From: CAYQZD01 sp964421875
GTDB taxonomy: Bacteria; Electryoneota; Tariuqbacteria; Tariuqbacterales; Tariuqbacteraceae
DNA length: 6,710 bases
Direction of reading: 5' to 3'
NCBI GenBank assembly: GCA_964421875.1
Contig: CAYQZD010000166.1
Coordinates: forward strand, 1 to 6,710
Position numbers and translations under genes: made by a program. How positions within the stretch are numbered: the stretch's first letter is position 1; each line of letters begins with the position of its first letter. The notes under the pieces were generated by a model. That model was not told the DNA's origin and searched no databases. It saw nothing but the letters and a program-made list of their open reading frames with translations. Below are positions 1 to 4,999 of the stretch, piece by piece.

Positions 1-624
1 TCTCCATTGATGTATATACAATCATCTAATCCGAAATCATCAGATAACTATAATTATATACTTATGGAATTGTTTGTTTATACTATTGCTATGTTCATAA
101 AGCATGAAAGATATTCAGCAATTGACTTATTCTGTGATGAACAGTTCTATTATGAAAATTTGTATGGGAGAGACTCTTCGCCATATACAATATTTTGTAA
201 TAACATTGAATCTCTGGATGTTGATAGAAATAATGAACTTAATTTGCGTAGAATATCTGTTACTGCGGATTTAATCAAAGAAAGATCTAACAACTCCTAC
301 GTTCATTTTGATGAATACATGCAGTCTGATTTTATACTGTTTCTTAGAAGTGTTATAAATCCTCTAGATAATACATTTTATGATTTCTGGAGACCAAAAT
401 CTCTGGTTTATGGTGAGCGTACTCAGTTTGATCTGTTTTACAGGGCGCAGTCGAAAAGGTATTTTTCTAGATTAAAGAAATTATTAAAGGTTAACAGAAA
501 AGATGACCTAATAAATAAATTTCAAACTGCAAGAAATAATTATCAAATCGAAAGCCTTAATAAAGGTCACACTAGATTAAACTATGAAAGAATGATGAAC
601 TTTGAAAAGCTTGATACTCTTTAA
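1..624 (+). CDS. Hypothetical protein, C-terminal part (5' end beyond window)
   Basis: I do not recognise this protein and assign no function. The frame is open to the first base (Ser-Pro-Leu-Met precede the first ATG at 10), so the gene probably starts outside the window; a TTG at 7 or ATG at 10 cannot be excluded as the true start. At least 205 residues are visible, ending at TAA 622-624. The protein is soluble-looking, with no signal peptide or clear membrane segment, and rich in Asn, Tyr, Phe and Lys. Its most distinctive part is at residues 105-165 (counted from the TTG): an acidic/aromatic stretch (DEYMQSDFILFLRS), a Trp-Arg-Pro followed by LVYGE, then FDLFYRAQSKRYF and a basic LKKLLKV tail. 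This reads like a folded domain rather than a random ORF. Its GC content, roughly 30%, is far below that of acsB, suggesting a different origin. Confidence is high that it is coding, low on identity. Confidence 0.72.
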   Translation, partial: SPLMYIQSSNPKSSDNYNYILMELFVYTIAMFIKHERYSAIDLFCDEQFYYENLYGRDSSPYTIFCNNIESLDVDRNNELNLRRISVTADLIKERSNNSYVHFDEYMQSDFILFLRSVINPLDNTFYDFWRPKSLVYGERTQFDLFYRAQSKRYFSRLKKLLKVNRKDDLINKFQTARNNYQIESLNKGHTRLNYERMMNFEKLDTL

Positions 625-662
625 TATGTTTTTCACTTAACCACATCTGATTTAATCCCCTC

Positions 663-679
663 CGCCGCCACCTGCGGCG
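663..679 (+). other. Small GC-rich hairpin downstream of the first gene
   Basis: CGCCGC (663-668) pairs with GCGGCG (674-679) around a 5-nt loop. It lies 39 bases after the stop of the first gene and could be a weak transcript end, but no T-run follows, so a classical intrinsic terminator is not supported. Confidence 0.3.
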
Positions 680-764
680 CGCACAGTTCATATTATCGGC
701 TCGTTATAGAGGTTTTTATATCTATAAAAGACAGGCAATATTCACAGCGAATGAAGCTGATTAA

Positions 765-828
765 GCAGATAACATACATCTGCGTCATCAGCGTTTATCA
801 TTATTCATCAGCGATTCAAAAATAAACG
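765..828. promoter_or_regulatory. Candidate regulatory region with direct and inverted repeats upstream of acsB
   Basis: This AT-rich stretch within the 293-bp spacer (625-917) contains three overlapping symmetries. GCAGAT (765-770) and ATCTGC (778-783) form a 6-bp hairpin with a 7-nt loop. TCATCAGCG occurs twice (785-793 and 805-813), exactly 20 bp apart, about two helical turns. CGTTTAT (792-798) is repeated inverted as ATAAACG (822-828). Same-face direct repeats are compatible with regulator binding, and the next gene is acsB. I found no convincing -35/-10 pair, and no regulator is encoded nearby, so an operator role is inference only. Confidence 0.3.
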
Positions 829-849
829 ACATCAAAGATTGTTCATTTG

Positions 850-877
850 GTAGGGGCGTTCAATTGAACGCCCCTAC
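850..877. repeat. Perfect 28-bp palindrome upstream of acsB
   Basis: The 14-base arm GTAGGGGCGTTCAA (850-863) is followed directly by its exact reverse complement (864-877), with no spacer and no mismatch. The centre is CAATTG. In RNA it would form a strong GC-rich hairpin, but no T-run follows, so it is not a standard terminator. It ends 40 bp before the acsB start codon. The form (short, perfect, intergenic, flanks unrelated) suggests a dispersed palindromic repeat of the type common in some bacterial genomes. Only one copy is in the window, so dispersal is inferred. Confidence 0.7.
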
Positions 878-917
878 AGATAATTAATGTCATTAACTGT
901 AAAACGAATTTCCCCCT

Positions 918-3104
918 ATGTCCAAAATAATCGCCTCCGCCGCTATCCGTGGCGCGCAAAGTCTCTACCGAAGGGCTCGAACCGCCCTGGAGAAAGCCGA
1001 GAATCGACACGGTTCAAATAAAGAAGTCAAGCTCCCCGACACCGCCTATTACCTCCCGGTCATCTACGCCTTATTGGGAGTCAAAGCGCGGAAAATCGGG
1101 GACTTGAAGGAAGTCCTCGATTACGCCGAAACCCTCCTGCCGGAAGTCCCCGCGGAAAAGCTGTGGTACCCCTATCTGGGAGACGCGCTGGACGCGGGAA
1201 TCGCCGCCCTCTTCGCTGAAGAGACCATCGAAGCCCTCCGCGCTATCGAACCCGGATACCCCCAATCCCCCTACATCGGCGCCACCACCGACTCCGTCCT
1301 GCGCGAACAGGGCATCAAGTTAGTGGACGGGCGGATGCCCGGTTTCGCCGCCTGCGTGGGAGCGCTCCCTTCACAGGAAGCGGCGGTCAAACTGGCACGC
1401 GACCTGCAGGAGCGCAACATCTTAGTCTTTATGGCGGGTTCCACCAACGGGACATCTATGGCTGAACAGCTCGATTCCGCCGGGGTGCAGATGGACTGGG
1501 ACACCTTCCTCGTTCCTTACGGTAAGGATATCAGCGCGGCGGTGTTAGCCATAGGCTTTGCGGCGCGGTCGGCGATGACCTTCGGAGGGCTTCAGCCCGG
1601 CGGTATCGACAAGGCGCGGGAAATCCTGCTTTACAACAAGGAGCGGGTGCACGCCTTCGTGCTGGCGTTGGGGGAAGTGGACGATGAAAAATACGCCACC
1701 GCTGCCGGGGCTATCAATTTCGGCTTCCCCGTAATCGCCGACACCGACATCCCCCAAATCCTGCCTTCGGGGATATGCGCTTACGAGCATGTGGTGTCGA
1801 ATGTGTCGCACGAAGATATGCCTCAGCGCGCCATCGAAGTGCGGGGGCTGAAAATCAAGGTGCAGAAAATCCCGGTCCCGGTGCGCTACGGGCCCGCTTT
1901 CGAAGGGGAGCGGGTGCGCAAGGATGACCTGGCGGCTGAAGCCGGCGGCAAATACACCACTTCCTTCGAATACCTGCGGATGCGCGATTTGCCCGATGTC
2001 GAGGACGATAAAATCATCGTGGCGGGTCCCGACATCGACGAAATGCCCGACCGGGCGCGCTTCCCCCTGGCGATATACGCCGAAGTCGCCGGGCGCAAGA
2101 TGCAGCCCGACTTCGAATCCATCCTCGAACGCCACATCCACTCCTTCCTCTCCGAACCGATGGGAGTGATGCACCTGGGGCAGCGGGACATCAACTGGAT
2201 ACGCATCTCCCAGGAAGCCAAAAAAGCCGGGTTCCGCCTGAAACATCTGGGCGTTTTCCTGCGGCACCGCCTGATGGCGGAATTCCCCTCCATCGTGGAC
2301 AAGGTGCAAATCACCCTCTTCACCACCGAGGACGAGGTCAAAGCCCTGCATAAGGAGGCGGTGGCGGTTTACGATTCCCGCGACCAGCGTCTGGGTTCGA
2401 TGACCGACGAGTCGGTGGACGAATTCTATTCCTGCGCATTATGCCAATCCTACGCGCCGGTGCACGTCTGCATTATCACCCCCCAGCGATTGGGACTCTG
2501 CGGCGCCTACAACTGGCTGGACGGCAAAGCCGCCTTCGAAATCAATCCTCACGGCGGCAACCAGCCCGTCCGCAAGGGTGAGTGTTACGATGCGCTGTTT
2601 GGGCGTTACCGCGGGGTGAATAAGTTTGTCAAGGAGTTCACCGACGGGACTTTCGACGGCTTTTCGCTTTACAGTATGATGGAGACGCCGATGACCTCCT
2701 GCGGCTGTTTCGAATGCATCGCTTGCGTGTTGCCGGGGACAGGGGGGATTATGGTGGTTGACCGCGATTATTTGGGGGAAACGCCGGTGGGGATGACCTT
2801 TTCCTCTTTAGCGGAAGTAACCGGCGGCGGCCAGCAGACCCCCGGCTTTATGGGCATCGGAACCCTCTACATCGTGTCCCCCAAGTTCATCCTCGCCGAC
2901 GGCGGTATCCGCCGCATCGTATGGCTCACAACCAACATTAAAAGCCGCCTGGGGGAGCGCCTCCCACAGCGTTTGGCGGAAGAGGGCGTCCCGGATATGG
3001 GCGGTAAAATCGCCGACGAGACCGTCACCACCGACCTCGGCGAACTCGCCGAATGGCTGGCGGAACGCGCCCATCCCGCGCTGGAGATGGGGGAGATGAT
3101 GTGA
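918..3104 (+). CDS. acsB: Acetyl-CoA synthase (CODH/ACS complex, bacterial beta subunit)
   Basis: This is the cytoplasmic acetyl-CoA synthase of the Wood-Ljungdahl pathway. Its A-cluster combines CO, a methyl group from the corrinoid iron-sulfur protein and CoA into acetyl-CoA. At 728 residues it is essentially the length of the Moorella enzyme. The A-cluster ligands fall at the Moorella numbers: Cys506, 509, 518 and 528 for the Fe4S4 cluster (C-x2-C-x8-C-x9-C), and Cys509, Cys595 and Cys597 (SCGC) for nickel. The N-terminal domain is present (PDTAYYLPV near 40, TFGG near 222), the central domain spans roughly 310-480 (GPAFEGE, DINW), and the catalytic domain follows to the end (GFMGIG near 650). 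By my recall the extreme N-terminus is about 16 residues shorter than in Moorella. Odd residues are Tyr512, Met418, Cys600 and Cys603. The start is fixed by an in-frame TAA at 900-902; no Shine-Dalgarno is visible (TTTCCCCCT precedes ATG). No other pathway gene is adjacent. Confidence 0.97.
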   Translation: MSKIIASAAIRGAQSLYRRARTALEKAENRHGSNKEVKLPDTAYYLPVIYALLGVKARKIGDLKEVLDYAETLLPEVPAEKLWYPYLGDALDAGIAALFAEETIEALRAIEPGYPQSPYIGATTDSVLREQGIKLVDGRMPGFAACVGALPSQEAAVKLARDLQERNILVFMAGSTNGTSMAEQLDSAGVQMDWDTFLVPYGKDISAAVLAIGFAARSAMTFGGLQPGGIDKAREILLYNKERVHAFVLALGEVDDEKYATAAGAINFGFPVIADTDIPQILPSGICAYEHVVSNVSHEDMPQRAIEVRGLKIKVQKIPVPVRYGPAFEGERVRKDDLAAEAGGKYTTSFEYLRMRDLPDVEDDKIIVAGPDIDEMPDRARFPLAIYAEVAGRKMQPDFESILERHIHSFLSEPMGVMHLGQRDINWIRISQEAKKAGFRLKHLGVFLRHRLMAEFPSIVDKVQITLFTTEDEVKALHKEAVAVYDSRDQRLGSMTDESVDEFYSCALCQSYAPVHVCIITPQRLGLCGAYNWLDGKAAFEINPHGGNQPVRKGECYDALFGRYRGVNKFVKEFTDGTFDGFSLYSMMETPMTSCGCFECIACVLPGTGGIMVVDRDYLGETPVGMTFSSLAEVTGGGQQTPGFMGIGTLYIVSPKFILADGGIRRIVWLTTNIKSRLGERLPQRLAEEGVPDMGGKIADETVTTDLGELAEWLAERAHPALEMGEMM

Positions 3105-3110
3105 TTCCGG

Positions 3111-3152
3111 GATTCAGGATTCAGGATTCGGGATTCAGGACATGGGATTCAG
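3111..3152. repeat. Heptanucleotide tandem array, consensus GATTCAG
   Basis: Six units lie in unbroken 7-bp register at 3111, 3118, 3125, 3132, 3139 and 3146. Four are exactly GATTCAG, one is GATTCGG and one (3139-3145) is degenerate. A further partial unit, GATTCCG at 3103-3109, overlaps the acsB stop codon. The array starts within a few bases of acsB and lies between genes, so it is decayed simple repeat rather than coding sequence. Confidence 0.85.
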
Positions 3153-3186
3153 AATAGGGATTGGCAACCGGTAAACGGGCGATGTC

Positions 3187-3207
3187 ATTCCGAGCGAAAG
3201 CCGGAAT
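3187..3207 (+). repeat. Hairpin with GAAA tetraloop in the acsB downstream spacer
   Basis: ATTCCG (3187-3192) pairs with CGGAAT (3202-3207). After a bulged A at 3193, GC (3194-3195) pairs with GC (3200-3201), closing a GAAA tetraloop of the stable GNRA class. It shares the ATTCCG/CGGAAT arms with the hairpin at 3279-3295, so the two may belong to related palindromic repeat families. A role in transcript stability or termination of acsB is possible but unproven; no T-run follows directly. Confidence 0.5.
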
Positions 3208-3273
3208 CCGGATTTTCCGAACCGTTGATTTGTTACGGTTTACGCTGATGATGCTCATAATCACTTTAGCGCG

Positions 3274-3300
3274 GTAGGTCGGAATCTTATTCCGAATTTT
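3274..3300 (+). terminator. Hairpin repeat copy 1, terminator-like
   Basis: TCGGAAT (3279-3285) and ATTCCGA (3289-3295) form a 7-bp stem around a CTT loop, followed by ATTTTTAT, which makes it resemble a short intrinsic terminator. It could end the acsB transcript 170 bp after its stop. A near-identical element, including the preceding GTAGGT, recurs at 6439-6460, so this is also a repeat. The stem is short for a strong terminator. Confidence 0.45.
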
Positions 3301-3323
3301 TATTCTAAGGTTAATAACAACTT

Positions 3324-3328
3324 GAGGT
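3324..3328 (+). promoter_or_regulatory. Shine-Dalgarno GAGGT for the 298-aa gene
   Basis: GAGGT ends 6 bases before the ATG at 3335. It fixes this start and shows that the organism uses Shine-Dalgarno initiation, in contrast with acsB, which lacks such a site. Confidence 0.7.
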
Positions 3329-3334
3329 AACAAA

Positions 3335-4231
3335 ATGACTTTACCTCCGGAAGAAACTACGCTGTTCATAGGTTTATATTCCTCGTTCATAGGTTTTGTC
3401 GCCGGTGAACTCGGCGGCATAGACGGTATCACGGATTGGCAGACATTCGATGATGCGCCGATTGAATCGAAAGGTATCGCTCGCGATAAAATGCTGGAAA
3501 ACTTAGACCTGATTGAGAAATACATTGACGATGATCCTTACGGATTCAAGCAGAAAGATTTAAGCCGGCTTTTTAATTTAAAGCGCTTCATCAAAGACCG
3601 CTTTATCATAGAGCGAGCGTTGAAACGATACACCGTGTTCTTAAAATACGACGATATGTCCAGAGCTTACGGTGTGCTTGGTTTGTTCGATGAAATATCC
3701 AATCTAATCCGTTACCCGCTTCCCGCTATGGTCGAAGCTGTTCTGCTGCCTTGGAATGATATAATTATCTGCGACGGACTTATCCGCCCCTATGGGATTC
3801 AATTCGGACCCGGAGTAAGAAGCGACCTGAAGGAGTGGTATAATCAAGCCAAAAACAGCGGCATCATCACTTCGCTGGACCCGAATTGGAAACCGGAATT
3901 TGACCGTAAACCTCAAAGAGTAGCCAAAACCCCCGCCATCAAGCGTTTCTTAAAGAGGTGCCCGCAAAAACTGAGTGATTTCAAGGAAAAATATGGCGCG
4001 CCTAAAAAGATTATAGCCTCCGAATCGATGGAACATTGCGGGATATGGGACATTAAGGGTAATCCAGTTGTCGATTGCGACGCGGTCCTGTTGTATCCTA
4101 ATATAATAAAAGATAAGACATTGTATATTTACCTGAAAGATGAATCGATTGTCAGTGTGTTAGCGGTGGATACGATTGAATGGAATAAAAAGGACCTCAG
4201 ACCCCATCCCGGCAGAAGCATTCTAAAATAA
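3335..4231 (+). CDS. Conserved-looking uncharacterised protein, 298 aa
   Basis: I cannot assign a function. It appears to be a cytosolic, mostly alpha/beta protein with no signal peptide or obvious membrane helix. Residues 75-182 look like the conserved core: LSRLFNLKRFIKDRF, then ALKRYTVFL, AYGVLGLFDE, LPAMVEAVLLPW, then IICDGLIRPYGI and FGPGVR, ending at GIITSL. From memory, similar blocks (YGVLGL, VEAVLLPF, YDGLL) recur in unannotated bacterial proteins, some of which I recall with SEC-C-like metal-binding tails; no such tail exists here. The C-terminal 85 residues (basic stretch near 200-225, then beta-like segments) are less familiar. Start is supported by GAGGT at 3324-3328. The next gene begins 15 bp after its stop, suggesting co-transcription with the DUF2293 gene. 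GC content is lower than in acsB. Coding status is near certain; function unknown. Confidence 0.88.
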   Translation: MTLPPEETTLFIGLYSSFIGFVAGELGGIDGITDWQTFDDAPIESKGIARDKMLENLDLIEKYIDDDPYGFKQKDLSRLFNLKRFIKDRFIIERALKRYTVFLKYDDMSRAYGVLGLFDEISNLIRYPLPAMVEAVLLPWNDIIICDGLIRPYGIQFGPGVRSDLKEWYNQAKNSGIITSLDPNWKPEFDRKPQRVAKTPAIKRFLKRCPQKLSDFKEKYGAPKKIIASESMEHCGIWDIKGNPVVDCDAVLLYPNIIKDKTLYIYLKDESIVSVLAVDTIEWNKKDLRPHPGRSILK

Positions 4232-4246
4232 TTAGACAATTGAGTT

Positions 4247-4948
4247 ATGACAGATTCCAATAAGAGAGGTTCCGAACCGCCGGTCGTGTTCATTTTAGTC
4301 GGAAAAGATTCCTCCTGTTCGGAATGCGGAAAAGAGTTGTACAAAGGCAGCTTTTTATATAAAGAGGGCGACCGGGGCTTGTGTCTTGAATGCGCTGATA
4401 TGGACCATCTGATTTTCCTCCCCTCCGGCGATGCGACATTGACCCGGCGGTCGGGTAAATTATCCAAACTCAAGGCGGTAGTACTCCAATGGAGCAGAGC
4501 CCGGAAACGGTATGAACGACAGGGAATTTTGGTCGAAGAAAACGCCCTGCACCAAGCTGAAGAAGCCTGCTTAAATGATAAAGATCTGCGGGAAGCGCGC
4601 CGCATCCGAGACCTGGAGCGTAGAGAGCGGCTGGACCTTGAATACATCGGAAACTTCGCCCAGGCGGTCAGCCAAACCTATCCCGGCTGCCCCGCAAAAG
4701 CTGCGCAAGCCATCGCCGAGCACGCTTGCCTGAAATACAGCGGGCGCGTAGGGCGGTCAGCCGCCGCTAAACAATTCGACCGGGAAGCCGTCGAACTGGC
4801 GGTCACCGCCTATGTCCGCCACAATTGCACCAAGTATGACCACCTGCTGATGCGGGGATATGACAGGTATGAAGCCCGCGAGGAGATTCGCGGTGATGTG
4901 GAGGAGAAATTATATGAATGGAGCAGGATACTGGAAACCGGCAATTAG
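4247..4948 (+). CDS. DUF2293 domain protein with N-terminal zinc-ribbon-like cysteines
   Basis: The 233-aa protein matches my memory of the DUF2293 family, which has no established function. Its N-terminus carries two CxxC pairs, Cys24/Cys27 and Cys46/Cys49, followed by Asp53-His54, the pattern of a small zinc ribbon. Next come FLPSGDATLTRR (about 57-68) and a basic helical segment with WSRARKRYERQG (about 82-93), then a charged, probably coiled region (105-130). The DUF2293 core fills about 145-227: YPGCP, IAEHACLKYSGRVGRSAAAK, VRHNCTKYD and RGYDRYEARE. The Arg/Lys-rich character with a putative zinc site would fit nucleic-acid binding, but that is inference. It starts 15 bp after the preceding gene with no strong Shine-Dalgarno, which fits translational coupling. 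The last five residues (LETGN) and the stop codon lie inside a heptamer repeat array. Confidence 0.88.
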   Translation: MTDSNKRGSEPPVVFILVGKDSSCSECGKELYKGSFLYKEGDRGLCLECADMDHLIFLPSGDATLTRRSGKLSKLKAVVLQWSRARKRYERQGILVEENALHQAEEACLNDKDLREARRIRDLERRERLDLEYIGNFAQAVSQTYPGCPAKAAQAIAEHACLKYSGRVGRSAAAKQFDREAVELAVTAYVRHNCTKYDHLLMRGYDRYEAREEIRGDVEEKLYEWSRILETGN

Positions 4949-4977
4949 CAACTGGCAGCCGGCAACCGGCAACAGTA
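4929..4977. repeat. Heptanucleotide tandem array, consensus AACYGGC, over a gene end
   Basis: Seven units in exact 7-bp register start at 4929, 4936, 4943, 4950, 4957, 4964 and 4971. AACCGGC is present twice (4936, 4964), AACTGGC once (4950) and AGCCGGC once (4957); AATTAGC (4943) and the two end units are more diverged. Units at 4929-4949 encode the C-terminus and stop of the DUF2293 protein; the rest fills the 51-bp gap before the radical SAM gene. The sequence differs from the GATTCAG array at 3111-3152, yet unit length is the same. Confidence 0.85.
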
Positions 4978-4999
4978 AGATTCAATTAGGCTATATATA

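Noticed and set aside
840..917. Standard sigma-70 promoter for acsB
   Set aside because: TTGAAC at 864-869 could serve as a -35 box, but it lies in the palindrome and no -10 hexamer occurs at 16-18 bp spacing.
625..917. Riboswitch or tRNA in the acsB upstream spacer
   Set aside because: Only small local hairpins are seen; no cloverleaf and no conserved riboswitch core such as a B12 box was recognised.
1545..2351. Long minus-strand open frame of 268 codons inside acsB
   Set aside because: It is fully antisense to a well-supported enzyme gene, and its His/Gly/Phe-rich translation resembles no protein domain. GC-rich codon use in acsB explains the open frame.
3111..3152. CRISPR-like array
   Set aside because: Units are only 7 bp, directly adjacent and without spacers, which is tandem repeat rather than CRISPR.
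3121..3525. Minus-strand frame of 134 codons over the spacer and the start of the 298-aa gene
   Set aside because: It runs through the heptamer repeats and the hairpins and is antisense to the start of a gene with a clear Shine-Dalgarno. The translation is low in recognisable structure.
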